NCBI GenBank assembly: GCA_040756415.1
Contig: JBFLYZ010000009.1
Location: 15,680-79,679 of the forward strand
Length of the DNA: 64,000 bases
DNA from: JBFLYZ01 sp040756415
GTDB lineage: Bacteria; Bacteroidota; Bacteroidia; JADZBD01
Reading direction: 5' to 3'
Part shown: in pieces, positions 1 to 8,913 of the stretch
Numbering within the stretch: position 1 is the stretch's first letter
Layout: the number at the start of each line of letters is the position of its first letter
Program-made: the position numbers and the translations under genes
Notes under the pieces: model-generated
Databases searched by the model: none
What the model was told of the DNA's origin: nothing
What the model saw: the letters and a program-made list of their open reading frames with translations, nothing else

Positions 1-209
1 CGGGTAAGCTGCAGACCGAAGCCGACTGGAAGGTAGTGGAAACCGTGGTGGAGGAAAACGCCTCCATCGGCACCAGCGTTACGGTTCTTTGCGGGGTGCG
101 CATAGGAAAGAATGCGGTGATCGGTGCGGGATCAGTGGTTACAAAGGATGTGCCTGACGGAGCTACCGTTTTCGGCAACCCCGCCCGGATCAGGAAGCCG
201 TTTAAATAA
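1..209 (+). CDS. Hexapeptide-repeat acyltransferase, C-terminal end (partial)
   Basis: The gene enters from the left edge; the frame is open from base 3 and ends with TAA at 207-209, giving 68 visible residues. They show the isoleucine/valine-glycine periodicity of a left-handed beta helix (ASIGTS, VRIGKNAVIGAGSVV) followed by TKDVPDG and the closing GNPARIRK signature, which is typical of WbbJ/FdtC-type sugar O- or N-acetyltransferases. The stop is 3 bases before the start of a sugar aminotransferase, so the two are cotranscribed and probably make an acylated amino-sugar nucleotide. An FdtB/FdtC-type (3-acetamido sugar) pair is possible, but substrate cannot be read from this fragment. Confidence 0.85.
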   Translation, partial: GKLQTEADWKVVETVVEENASIGTSVTVLCGVRIGKNAVIGAGSVVTKDVPDGATVFGNPARIRKPFK

Positions 210-212
210 GCC

Positions 213-1313
213 ATGCCTAAAAAGATCCCATTCCTCGATTTGCGGGAGCAATATCTTTCTATCCGGGATGAGGTCACCGCAGCGATCGATCGTGTTTTTG
301 ACCGCACTGCTTTTTCGGCAGGGGAGTTCGTCACCGCCTTCGAAAACGACTTTTCGCGCTACATCCGCGTTGATCATGTTGCGGGGGTGAACAGCGGCAC
401 ATCCGCCCTGCACCTATGCCTGCTCGCCCTGGGCATTAAGCCGGGCGATGAAGTGATCGTTCCGGCCAACACCTTTATCGCCACAGCCTGGGCCCCCTGC
501 TATGCAGGTGCGAAACCGGTGTTCGCTGACTGCGAGCCGGGGACCTGGAACATATCACCGGCAGCGATCGAGCGTAAAATAAGCCCGAGAACAAAGGCGG
601 TGATAGGCGTACACCTGTATGGCCAGCCATTCAACATCAGCGCGGTGAAGCGGCTCTGCAAAAATCACGGGCTCTTCCTCGTGGAAGATTGCGCGCAGTC
701 CCATGGCGCCACCTATGAAAATAAGGTAACAGGCGTTTTCGGTGATATTGCAGCCTTCAGCTTTTATCCCGGCAAGAACCTGGGCGCCTATGGCGAGGCC
801 GGGGCCGTGGCATCGGGCAATGCCGCCTATATCGACCATATCCGGATGCTGATCAACCAGGGGTCGAGGAAAAAGTATTGCCATGAAACGATAGGCTACA
901 ACATGCGCATGGATGGCGTGCAGGCCGCAATATTGAGCGTCAAGCTCAGGCACCTGTCAGCCTGGACCGCGCGCAGGCGGGAGATCGCGCGCATGTACCG
1001 CGATGGTATAAAGCACCCGGCCATACGCATGCAGCAAACCGAAACGGGGGCAGTGCCGGCATACCACCTGTTCGTGATCACGGCCGATGACCGGGACGAC
1101 CTGATGAGCTACCTGAACGGGCACGGTATTTTTCCGGGCATCCACTACCCCCTTCCCCTCCACCTGCAAAAGGCATTTGAACCATTGGGCTATAAAAGAG
1201 GCGACTTCCCCAACGCAGAGCACCTGTCGGAACACTGCCTTTCCCTGCCCATGTACCCCGAGCTGAAGAATGAGGACGTAGAATACATTATCTATACCCT
1301 GAACGCATACTGA
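213..1313 (+). CDS. DegT/DnrJ/EryC1/StrS family sugar aminotransferase
   Basis: A PLP-dependent enzyme of 366 residues, a normal length for nucleotide-sugar aminotransferases that convert a keto-deoxy-sugar into an amino-deoxy-sugar. The substrate-binding NSGTSALHL is near residue 60, VEDCAQSHGA (PLP-contacting Asp159 and Gln162) near 157, and the Schiff-base lysine is Lys188 in SFYPGKNLGAYGEAG. The ATG at 213 follows the upstream acyltransferase stop by 3 bases, and the TGA shares its last base with the ATG of the following glycosyltransferase. Closest in style to FdtB/QdtB-type enzymes making a 3-amino sugar, consistent with the acyltransferase before it, but the exact keto-sugar is inferred. 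It acts in the cytoplasm, feeding the surface-glycan genes downstream. Confidence 0.93.
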   Translation: MPKKIPFLDLREQYLSIRDEVTAAIDRVFDRTAFSAGEFVTAFENDFSRYIRVDHVAGVNSGTSALHLCLLALGIKPGDEVIVPANTFIATAWAPCYAGAKPVFADCEPGTWNISPAAIERKISPRTKAVIGVHLYGQPFNISAVKRLCKNHGLFLVEDCAQSHGATYENKVTGVFGDIAAFSFYPGKNLGAYGEAGAVASGNAAYIDHIRMLINQGSRKKYCHETIGYNMRMDGVQAAILSVKLRHLSAWTARRREIARMYRDGIKHPAIRMQQTETGAVPAYHLFVITADDRDDLMSYLNGHGIFPGIHYPLPLHLQKAFEPLGYKRGDFPNAEHLSEHCLSLPMYPELKNEDVEYIIYTLNAY

Positions 1314-2026
1314 TGCCCGAAAAGCAATCCTGGAGCATTATCATCTTCTGCTATAACGAAGCCGGAACGGTGGCATCGGTCATTGCCTCGGCCCGGGAAT
1401 TCTTCCAGCGCACGGGATGCAGCGATAACGAGATCATTGTGGTGGATGACGGCAGCACGGACGGGTCGGCCGAGGTCATCAGGAAAAGCAGCGGGCAGGA
1501 TGTAAAGATCATTACCCATGAAAAAAACATGGGTATAGGCAGGGCATTGCGATCCGGTTACTTCAGCGCGATCAAAGAAAACGTGGTGGCGGTACCCGCG
1601 GACGGGCAGTTCGACCTGGGAGAGCTCGTGCCTTATGCCTCGGTGGACGATAAGACATTCATCTCTTTTTTCAGGAAGGAAAACACCGTTTATTCCTTCA
1701 GGAGGAACATACTTTCTTACCTGAACAAAAAGGTGAATTCCTTTTTCCTGGGGATAAACCTAAAGGATGTGAACTGGGTTAAGGTCTACAAGCGGGCCGA
1801 ACTGGAGCGCCTCAACCTGAAAATGAAGAGCTCGCTGGTAGAGAGCGAGATCTGCTCCAAGCTGCTGCTCCGGAAAAACCTGGCAATAGAAGTATATTCT
1901 GTCTATCACAAAAGAACCTCCGGGCTGAGCAAAGGAGCTTCATTCAGGATAGTGGCCCAGGCCGCGCGCGAAACTTTAAAACTTATTTTTGTACTAACGG
2001 CTTACCGGCTGAGCAAAAAAGAATGA
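1313..2026 (+). CDS. Family 2 glycosyltransferase
   Basis: A 237-residue GT-A fold enzyme. The N-terminal strand SIIIFCYNEAGTV, the nucleotide-binding VVDDGSTDGS (residues 43-52) and the metal-site-like VPADGQFD (94-101) are all in place. It resembles dolichol-phosphate-mannose-synthase-like GT2 proteins, which move a sugar from a nucleotide to a polyprenyl phosphate. No transmembrane tail is evident, although the C-terminal LIFVLTAYRL is hydrophobic and could be peripheral. It overlaps the aminotransferase by one base and the next membrane protein by ATGA, indicating tight coupling. The donor might be the amino sugar made by the preceding genes, but this is inference. Confidence 0.9.
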   Translation: MPEKQSWSIIIFCYNEAGTVASVIASAREFFQRTGCSDNEIIVVDDGSTDGSAEVIRKSSGQDVKIITHEKNMGIGRALRSGYFSAIKENVVAVPADGQFDLGELVPYASVDDKTFISFFRKENTVYSFRRNILSYLNKKVNSFFLGINLKDVNWVKVYKRAELERLNLKMKSSLVESEICSKLLLRKNLAIEVYSVYHKRTSGLSKGASFRIVAQAARETLKLIFVLTAYRLSKKE

Positions 2027-4209
2027 GTTTACCGGCCCTGTTTTCGGAAGAGCGGATCAAAAGGCGGATTTTTTTCGCCTGCGCTGCCCTTATCCTGGCG
2101 ATCATGGTATCGGTAAGCGGTGATTATGGCATCAGTTGGGACGAGCCCCTGCAAAAAGATTACGGAAACAGGATTCTCAGGTATTATTCCTCGGGAGGAA
2201 AAGACACCAGCTATATAGACCGGGCAAAGCTTATTCACCTGTACGGAGGCCTGGCCGAGACCATTACCGCCCTGGCCAACAGGCTCTCCTCACATGACGT
2301 TTACGATACCCGCCACCTGGTCATCGCCTGTTTCGGGTTCCTGGCCATTTTATTCTCCGGCCTGCTGGCCAGAGAGCTGGCCGGGTGGAATACCGGCACC
2401 CTGGCCCTGCTTTTCGCTTTCCTTACCCCGGTCTTCTTCGGGCACTCCATGTACAATTCGAAAGACATACCCTTTGCGGCAGCCTATGCCATATCCATCT
2501 ACTTTCTCACCCGTTTCATCCGTCAATTGCCTAAACCCGCAACGGGCACCTGCCTGGGCCTGGCACTGGGCATTGCCATGGCCATCAACATACGCATAGG
2601 GGGCCTGCTGCTGATTGCCTACCTGCTTTTCTTCTGGCTGGCGGGCATCCTTTCCCTTCTGGCCCGGGAAAAAGACATGCCGGCTTCCCGGTTAAGACAA
2701 ATCCGCATGAGCTTTCTTTATCCCCTGCTGATCGGAACTGCCGCCTATTTCCTTGGCTTGCTCTTCTGGCCTTACGGCCTGGCCCAGCCGTTCAGGCACC
2801 CTTTTGAGGCGTTGCGCCTGATGTCCAATTACGATGTCTTTGATTCCATGAACCTATTTGAAGGCCGTTGGATACACCGCTGGGAGATTCCCTGGTACTA
2901 CATTCCCAAATGGATTTGGATCACCGTGCCGCTCTTTATCTCGCTGGGGCTCGTTCTGCTGCCTTTCGCATTCTCAAAGAAATGGATCGGGCGGGCCGTT
3001 ACGAACAGGTACCTGCTGGCCGTAACCTGTTTCGTATTTCTGTTCCCTATCGTTTACATCATCGTCAGGCGATCGAACGTTTATGACGGATGGAGGCACC
3101 TGTTTTTTGTGCTCCCACCGCTGGCCGCGGCCGCGGCCGTGGTATGGGCCAGCCTGATCCGTTCCCTTTCGCGGAAGGCGATGCGGGCAGCGGCCGCATT
3201 GCTTCTGGCCGGCACCATGCTGCAGCCGGCTGCGTGGATGTACCGCAACCATCCTTTCGAAAGCTTTTACTTCAGCCCCCTGGCCGGGGGCATTAACGGG
3301 GCGTTCAAAAAATACGAGATCGATTATTACGGCACCTCCTTAAGGCAGGCTGTTGAGTGGATAGCCGAGAACAGCGACAAAAACCGCGTGAACAAGGTGC
3401 GCAACTGGTACGGGGAAAAGGAGTGCACTGAGCACTTCATCAGGAAATACAGGCACCTGAAGTATGTTTTTGTCAACGAGGAATCGCTCGACTGGGACTA
3501 TGCCATCGTATTGCCCGTACAGGCCAAGTTCGATAGCCTGCTGCTGAAGAACTGGCCGCCCCGAGGCACCGTTCACCAGGCCTTTGCAGACGATGCGCCC
3601 ATCTTTGCCATTGTCAAGAACTACCGTACCCCCGAGATGGTTGCCGAGAGCATTGCCAACGCGGTATACGCAAGTACCGATGTGAACGCCCTCATCGCAT
3701 CCAGCCTGCACTTCTACAACCAGGGCAATTACCTGATGTGCGTGGCCGCCAGCGAACGGGCGCTCATGCTCGACCCGGCCAATAAATACGCCTTCAACAA
3801 CATCAGCAGCGCGTTCAACGGGCTGAAACTGTATAACGAAGCGGCAGAGGCCGGAAAGATGGCCCTGGCCATTGACCCGGGTTTTGCTCCCGCACAGGGT
3901 AATTATGCTGAGGCCAGAGCCAGGCAAAAGGATCAGGTGCCGGCCGATACCCTGTCCATCCACTACACCAACCTTTCAGTGGTCTACTCCAGGCTGGGCC
4001 AACTGGAGCGCAGCATCGCCTTCTGCCAGTTCGCCATCCGGTACAAACCTGATAACGCTTACGCCTATAATAACCTCTGCTCGGCCTTCAACGCCATAGG
4101 TAATTATGCCGAGGCAGTAAAGTACGGGGAAAAAGCGGTTGAGCTCGACCCTTCATCCGAACTTTTCCGCAATAACCTGCAAACAGCAAAAAAAGGACTT
4201 CGGCCATAA
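2023..4209 (+). CDS. GT-C-like membrane glycosyltransferase with C-terminal TPRs
   Basis: A 728-residue polytopic protein. After a first membrane segment (about 15-32) comes GDYGISWDEPLQKDYG with Asp40-Glu41, the acidic pair found in the first periplasmic loop of GT-C (GT39/ArnT-like) enzymes that use lipid-phosphate-linked sugars. About ten hydrophobic segments follow to about residue 400, then a soluble part with TPR units from about 540 to the end (SLHFYNQGNYLMCVAASERA and NLSVVYSRLGQLERSIAFCQ). The start overlaps the upstream GT2 stop by four bases. The TPR tail resembles that of the next gene, so the two are probably distant duplicates. The catalytic role is inferred from topology and the acidic pair; acceptor unknown. 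Confidence 0.8.
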   Translation: MSLPALFSEERIKRRIFFACAALILAIMVSVSGDYGISWDEPLQKDYGNRILRYYSSGGKDTSYIDRAKLIHLYGGLAETITALANRLSSHDVYDTRHLVIACFGFLAILFSGLLARELAGWNTGTLALLFAFLTPVFFGHSMYNSKDIPFAAAYAISIYFLTRFIRQLPKPATGTCLGLALGIAMAINIRIGGLLLIAYLLFFWLAGILSLLAREKDMPASRLRQIRMSFLYPLLIGTAAYFLGLLFWPYGLAQPFRHPFEALRLMSNYDVFDSMNLFEGRWIHRWEIPWYYIPKWIWITVPLFISLGLVLLPFAFSKKWIGRAVTNRYLLAVTCFVFLFPIVYIIVRRSNVYDGWRHLFFVLPPLAAAAAVVWASLIRSLSRKAMRAAAALLLAGTMLQPAAWMYRNHPFESFYFSPLAGGINGAFKKYEIDYYGTSLRQAVEWIAENSDKNRVNKVRNWYGEKECTEHFIRKYRHLKYVFVNEESLDWDYAIVLPVQAKFDSLLLKNWPPRGTVHQAFADDAPIFAIVKNYRTPEMVAESIANAVYASTDVNALIASSLHFYNQGNYLMCVAASERALMLDPANKYAFNNISSAFNGLKLYNEAAEAGKMALAIDPGFAPAQGNYAEARARQKDQVPADTLSIHYTNLSVVYSRLGQLERSIAFCQFAIRYKPDNAYAYNNLCSAFNAIGNYAEAVKYGEKAVELDPSSELFRNNLQTAKKGLRP

Positions 4210-4275
4210 ACCGCTTTTAACATGGGGCTGTTGGTGGAACCAAAAGGACCTTCCAGCGAAACCGGAAATTCTGAT

Positions 4276-4283
4276 TAGATTTA
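4276..4283 (+). promoter_or_regulatory. Possible -7 box in the gap before the second GT-C/TPR gene
   Basis: This 150-base gap (4210-4359) is the only real break in the + strand glycan operon. TAGATTTA differs from the Bacteroidota -7 consensus TAnnTTTG at the last base. No clear -33 TTTG was found at the right distance, so the call is weak. Nothing else recognisable lies in the gap. Confidence 0.3.
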
Positions 4284-4359
4284 TGACAATTTTTTCAGCG
4301 TGCCGCAAGCCGGTAATCCACGGCAGGGACGTAATTATCATTGAAAACGATCGGATAGC

Positions 4360-6405
4360 ATGAACGCGTTGAGCAATTTCACACAGAACCTGCGAAAAGT
4401 GTTCGGGATCAGGAGCGAAGATAACCGCCTGCTCAGCCCGGAGTTCATCCTGCTGTCGGCCCTGGTATTCGCGCTTCTTTTGTTCGCCTACTCCAATCAT
4501 TTTCACAACCCTTTCCACTTCGATGATGATCACACCATCGTCAGCAACCAGTACATTCGCGATCTGGGCAACATCCCCAAGTTCTTCACCGATGCCACCA
4601 CAACCAGCTCGCTGCCCGCCAACCAGGCTTACCGGCCCGGGCTGACCACGCTTAATGCCATAGACCACTGGATGGGAGGGAAAGCCATGCCGCAGCCCTT
4701 CTATTTTCATCTGTCCATATTTATCAGTTACGTGATACTGGGCATGCTCCTTTTCCTGATGACCTACAGGATATTCAACCTGTCGGTGGAGCACCGCTGG
4801 AACAAATACTTCGCGCTTTTCGCAACCGCCTTTTTCATGCTGCATACCGCAAATGCCGAAACCATCAACTATATCATAGCGCGCAGCGATTCGTTCTCCA
4901 CGCTGATGATCGTGCTGGCCTTTGTCATCTATCAGCGCAAGCCGCAGTGGAGAAAATTCTTTGTCTTCCTTATCCCGGTCATTTTCGGATTCTTCGTAAA
5001 GGAACCGGCCCTCATGTTCATTCCGCTGCTGTTCATCTACATTATTCTGTTCGAACACCGCATGTCGCTGAGGGAGGCCCTGGGCACCGGCATTTCACGC
5101 TCGCTGCGCACCCTGCTGGTGTTGCTCCCCGCCCTGGTGGCTGGCGTCCTGCTGTTCTGGCTTTCGCAGAAAATGACCCCGCCACTCTGGACCTCCGGGG
5201 GCGGCAACCGCTGGCATTACCTGCAAACCCAGGCTCCGGTGATGGTGCATTATGTTCTGAACTTCATCTTTCCTTTTAACCTGAGCGCTGACACCGACTG
5301 GGCCGTGATCAGGAATTTTTTTGACGAGCGCGTACTGGGAGGCATCCTGTTCGTTGCGGGAATGCTGACCCTCGCCTTTGTCACTTCAAAAAAGCAGCAT
5401 ACCCGGCCGGTGGCCTTCGGCATACTGTGGTTCTTCCTGGCCCTGATGCCCACCTCCAGCATCTTTCCCTTTGCCGAGGTGCTGAACGATCACCGGGTGT
5501 TCTTTCCCTACATTGGGCTCTGCATGGCGGCCACCTGGGCCCTTGCGCTGATGGTGATCAGGCATGAAGAACGTATTGTGAGCCGCAGCGCGCTCAGCCT
5601 GGCCTGCCTGCTTGTTCCCCTGGTCTTTCTTGTCGCCCATACCTTTGGCGTGAGGACGCGCAACAAAGTATGGAGCAGCGGTGAAAGCCTCTGGTATGAT
5701 GTTACCATAAAGAGCCCCAATAACGCGCGCGGGCTGATGAACTACGGCAATGCGCTGATGCAGAAGGCCCGCTTTGCCGAGGCATTGGACTATTACAACC
5801 GGGCAAAACAGCTCTGGCCTTTTTATCCTTATATCTACATTAACCTGGGCGTGCTCCATGGCGCGACCAATAATCCGGCCGAAGCGGAAGCCAATTTCAA
5901 GCATGCGCTCAGCCTGAATGCCTACCTGCCCGGATCCTACTTCTATTATGCCAACTGGCTGAAAGGGCAGAACAGGATACCGGAAGCGAAGAAGCTCGTT
6001 GCTGACGGGCTGAAGGTATCACCCAACCATGTGGAGCTCATTCGCCTGCAAAAAGAGCTGGAGGCGATCCCGGATAACACCATGGGCAATACGCACCAGC
6101 CCAGCCTCGACCAGGCTATACTGGCCGCCTCCAACAACCCCACTCCCGAGAATTATCTTAACCTTAGCCTGCAATATTACTATGCGGGCAAATACGAGAT
6201 GTGCATAAAGGCTGCCGAGGAAGCCCTGAAGCTGAAGCCCGATTATGACCTTGCTTACAATAACATTTGCGCGGCCTACAACGTTCTCAAACAGTGGGAC
6301 AAGGCCATCGAGGCCGGTGAGAAAGGATTAAGGATAAATCCGAACAACGCTCAACTGGCCGCCAACCTGGCCGTGGCAAAACAAGGCAAGCAGGATAACC
6401 CATGA
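4360..6405 (+). CDS. TMTC-like membrane protein (GT-C type) with TPR tail
   Basis: A 681-residue polytopic protein. Residues 49-60, NPFHFDDDHTIV, with three consecutive Asp (55-57), and AYRPGLTTLNAIDHW near 88 follow the pattern of TMTC/DUF1736-type GT-C proteins, whose eukaryotic members are O-mannosyltransferases using lipid-linked mannose. About ten membrane helices reach to about residue 420. TPR units fill 450-681, ending in a module close to that of the preceding GT-C protein (YEMCIKAAEEALKLKPDYDL here). It overlaps the carbamoyltransferase start by ATGA. The two TPR-tailed membrane enzymes probably glycosylate exported proteins or glycan chains from a polyprenyl-phosphate sugar; acceptor and sugar are unknown. 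Confidence 0.8.
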   Translation: MNALSNFTQNLRKVFGIRSEDNRLLSPEFILLSALVFALLLFAYSNHFHNPFHFDDDHTIVSNQYIRDLGNIPKFFTDATTTSSLPANQAYRPGLTTLNAIDHWMGGKAMPQPFYFHLSIFISYVILGMLLFLMTYRIFNLSVEHRWNKYFALFATAFFMLHTANAETINYIIARSDSFSTLMIVLAFVIYQRKPQWRKFFVFLIPVIFGFFVKEPALMFIPLLFIYIILFEHRMSLREALGTGISRSLRTLLVLLPALVAGVLLFWLSQKMTPPLWTSGGGNRWHYLQTQAPVMVHYVLNFIFPFNLSADTDWAVIRNFFDERVLGGILFVAGMLTLAFVTSKKQHTRPVAFGILWFFLALMPTSSIFPFAEVLNDHRVFFPYIGLCMAATWALALMVIRHEERIVSRSALSLACLLVPLVFLVAHTFGVRTRNKVWSSGESLWYDVTIKSPNNARGLMNYGNALMQKARFAEALDYYNRAKQLWPFYPYIYINLGVLHGATNNPAEAEANFKHALSLNAYLPGSYFYYANWLKGQNRIPEAKKLVADGLKVSPNHVELIRLQKELEAIPDNTMGNTHQPSLDQAILAASNNPTPENYLNLSLQYYYAGKYEMCIKAAEEALKLKPDYDLAYNNICAAYNVLKQWDKAIEAGEKGLRINPNNAQLAANLAVAKQGKQDNP

Positions 6406-8156
6406 ACATTCTCGGCTTCAATTGCTATGGCCACGATTCTGCCGCCACGCTGGTCGTAAACGACAACGTGGTATTCGCTGTAGAGGAGGAGCGGCTCAAC
6501 CGCAAAAAACATTATGGCGGCATACCGGCAGAATCCATCCGGGCCTGCCTTGCCTTTGCCGGCTTAAGCATGAGCGATATCGACCATGTCGCTTTTTTCT
6601 GGAAACCTTCCATATCCTATTCCAAAGTGCCCGTATTCCTGTTCAGGTACTGGTACAGGATACCTTCCCTGCTGCGCGAGCAGCGCAGTTTTTCAGTTGA
6701 AGAGAACCTGGGCATGCTCAATTACCTGAAGGATATGCGCAGGCTACCCAACACCCTGCAGGGGCTTTTTACAGGACAAAAAATGAAGTTCAGGTTCCAT
6801 TTGCTCGAACATCACTTTTGTCACGCGGCCAGCGCCTACTACCCCACACCGTACGAGGATGCGGCCATCCTCACCATTGATGGGGCTGGCGAGTGGACGA
6901 CCTCATTGCTGGCGCAGGGAAGGGGAAACAAGATACGGAAACTCTCTTCGGTAGACACCCCTTATTCGCTGGGCGCCTTTTACCAGGCCGTATCGCGCCA
7001 CCTGGGCTTTAAGCTCATCGAAGGGCCCGGTAAGCTCATGGGGCTGGCCTCGTACGGAGACGCGAACAGCGAAGCATATAAAAAGATGCGTGCTTTGTTC
7101 AGGCTCACCGACCGCGGAGGGTTCAAATTCGACATGCGCTATTTTTCGTACCACTACACCCGCAGGTCGGGTGTAAGCAAGCGATTTACGGACCTGTTCG
7201 GCCCTTCGAAAACCGAAGGCCGTGACTGGAGCGAGCACGAGCTGAACGTGGCCGCGGCCGCCCAGCATATTGTGGAAGACGTGATCCTGCACCAGGCGCA
7301 CTGGCTCAAAAAACAAACCGGCTCCGATAACCTGTGCATTGCAGGCGGGGTAGGGCTCAACAGCGTTACCAACGGGCTGATCGCCAAAGAAGGTCTGTTT
7401 AAGAATATTTTCATACAGCCGGCAGCCGGTGATTCGGGCACATCAATGGGTGCCGCCCTGTTGCTGGGCCACCAGGTGCTGAACCGCCCGCGCAGTTACG
7501 TTATGGATACCGCTTTCCTGGGACCAGGATACACCGAGGCGGAGTACGAGAATGCTCTCCTTCAATTTAAGTTACCCTATGTGAAGACCGGGGCGTACGC
7601 CTCCTTTGCGGCAAAAAAACTGGCCGAAGGGAAAATACTGGGCTGGTTCCAGGGCCGCATGGAGTTTGGCCCGCGCGCTTTGGGCAACCGCAGCATTATA
7701 GCCAGCCCGCTGAAAAAAGAAATGAAGGATATCCTGAATGCGCGCGTAAAATTCCGCGAGCGCTTCAGGCCTTTTGCCGCCATCGTGCTGGAAGAGGAAT
7801 GCGGCAAATACTTCGATAGCTCCTATCCGAACCCCTACATGCTGGTGGTTTACAACGTGCGGCCGGAGTATGTCGATAAGGTGCCGGCCATAACACACGT
7901 GGACGGGTCGGTGCGCATACAAACCGTCAACCAAAGCGAGAACCCGCAGATGCGAAAGCTCCTGGAGGCATTCAGGCAGGAAACCGGGTATTCCGTGCTG
8001 ATCAATACATCCTTCAACATCAAAGGCGAACCCATTGTTTGTTCTCCTTACGATGCGGTGCATAGCTTTGTACGGGCCGATATGGACTACCTGATCATGG
8101 GCAACTTTGTAGTGGCGAAGCCAGGCGATGAGATGAGCCTTGAAGGACTGAGCTAG
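6402..8156 (+). CDS. NodU/CmcH family carbamoyltransferase
   Basis: A 584-residue enzyme of normal family length that transfers carbamoyl from carbamoyl phosphate, via carbamoyl-adenylate, to a hydroxyl group. The N-terminal Kae1-like half starts NILGFNCYGHDSAATL. The histidine cluster LLEHHFCHAASAYY (His137, His138, His141) and TIDGAGEW (about 159-165) form the metal/adenylate site. The C-terminal half holds FQGRMEFGPRALGNRS and VLINTSFN, diagnostic of the family. It is last in the + strand glycan operon, overlapping the upstream gene by four bases, so O-carbamoylation of a surface sugar is the natural inference. Its stop lies one base from the stop of the convergent methyltransferase gene. 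Confidence 0.95.
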   Translation: MNILGFNCYGHDSAATLVVNDNVVFAVEEERLNRKKHYGGIPAESIRACLAFAGLSMSDIDHVAFFWKPSISYSKVPVFLFRYWYRIPSLLREQRSFSVEENLGMLNYLKDMRRLPNTLQGLFTGQKMKFRFHLLEHHFCHAASAYYPTPYEDAAILTIDGAGEWTTSLLAQGRGNKIRKLSSVDTPYSLGAFYQAVSRHLGFKLIEGPGKLMGLASYGDANSEAYKKMRALFRLTDRGGFKFDMRYFSYHYTRRSGVSKRFTDLFGPSKTEGRDWSEHELNVAAAAQHIVEDVILHQAHWLKKQTGSDNLCIAGGVGLNSVTNGLIAKEGLFKNIFIQPAAGDSGTSMGAALLLGHQVLNRPRSYVMDTAFLGPGYTEAEYENALLQFKLPYVKTGAYASFAAKKLAEGKILGWFQGRMEFGPRALGNRSIIASPLKKEMKDILNARVKFRERFRPFAAIVLEEECGKYFDSSYPNPYMLVVYNVRPEYVDKVPAITHVDGSVRIQTVNQSENPQMRKLLEAFRQETGYSVLINTSFNIKGEPIVCSPYDAVHSFVRADMDYLIMGNFVVAKPGDEMSLEGLS

Positions 8157-8157
8157 C

Positions 8158-8913
8158 TTAAAGCGGCTTATCGGCCCACACCACATTCTGAATGTTACTT
8201 CCGAACATAAAGGGGCTCGAATAGAATCTTCTGTTTTTCCACTTGGCACTTTCAAAGAAACGGATGTTCGTCATACCGCACTTTTCCAAATGCTCCCTGA
8301 TCTCTTTTGGCGACAGGTGTTTTTCGATGGGAGCATACATGGCATCGAGCAGTGATATCTCGTGATCCCTGTAGATGCCGGTAGCTTTGACGAAGGCGGA
8401 GGACCAAGAGTAGGGAATGATCTTTCCTGCTGTGCGGTAAATGAAATGGATCAGTCTGCCTACGGGCGCGAATTTCCCGTACAGCATTAGATAAATGGTC
8501 CCCCCAGGTTTCACCACGCGCGTCATCTCCTGAACTCCTTTTTTCCAATCGGTGGTATGATGCATCACGCCATGTGAATGCACATAATCGAACGTATCAT
8601 CAGAAAAAGGGAGATCGAGCACTGTTCCCTGCCGGAGATCAAGGATGTTCTTATATCGCTCAAGCCGTTTGCCTATCCGCTCAGCCCAGCCGGGGTTGAG
8701 ATCGATCCCGGCCACCTTGCGCGCCCCTGACCTGGCGAATAGCTCTACCGACCAACCAGTACCACCAAAACCGCAATCGAGGATACTCTTGTCTTGAAAA
8801 TATGCCGGCTCAATACGCAGCGTTTCAAGATAGTCGCTGATGGTTTGGTCTATCCTGATAAAAGGATGAATATCCTCGTACAGCCTGGCCGTTTTTGATT
8901 CGACAGTTTTCAA
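8158..8913 (-). CDS. Class I SAM-dependent methyltransferase
   Basis: A 251-residue methyltransferase. Motif I is ILDCGFGGTGWSVEL (near 45), motif II acidic GIDLNPGW, and the post-I region has LPFSDDTFDYVHSHGVMHHTT, typical of the Methyltransf_11/UbiE-like group. MTRVVKPGGTIYLMLYG is motif III. It is last in a six-gene operon and overlaps the upstream epimerase by ATGA. The length, and a C-terminal extension after about 170, recall O- or C-methyltransferases acting on lipid-linked or nucleotide sugars, but small-molecule substrates cannot be excluded. No N-terminal signal is present; it should act in the cytoplasm. Confidence 0.9.
   Translation of the reverse strand: MKTVESKTARLYEDIHPFIRIDQTISDYLETLRIEPAYFQDKSILDCGFGGTGWSVELFARSGARKVAGIDLNPGWAERIGKRLERYKNILDLRQGTVLDLPFSDDTFDYVHSHGVMHHTTDWKKGVQEMTRVVKPGGTIYLMLYGKFAPVGRLIHFIYRTAGKIIPYSWSSAFVKATGIYRDHEISLLDAMYAPIEKHLSPKEIREHLEKCGMTNIRFFESAKWKNRRFYSSPFMFGSNIQNVVWADKPL

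Noticed and set aside
1..1313. Naming the first two genes fdtC and fdtB
   Set aside because: The pair fits a 3-acetamido-sugar pathway, but the required isomerase is not in the window and many sugar pathways use the same two families.
3121..3141. GGCCGC repeated in tandem
   Set aside because: It lies within a membrane helix of the GT-C protein and codes for alanines; a compositional effect.
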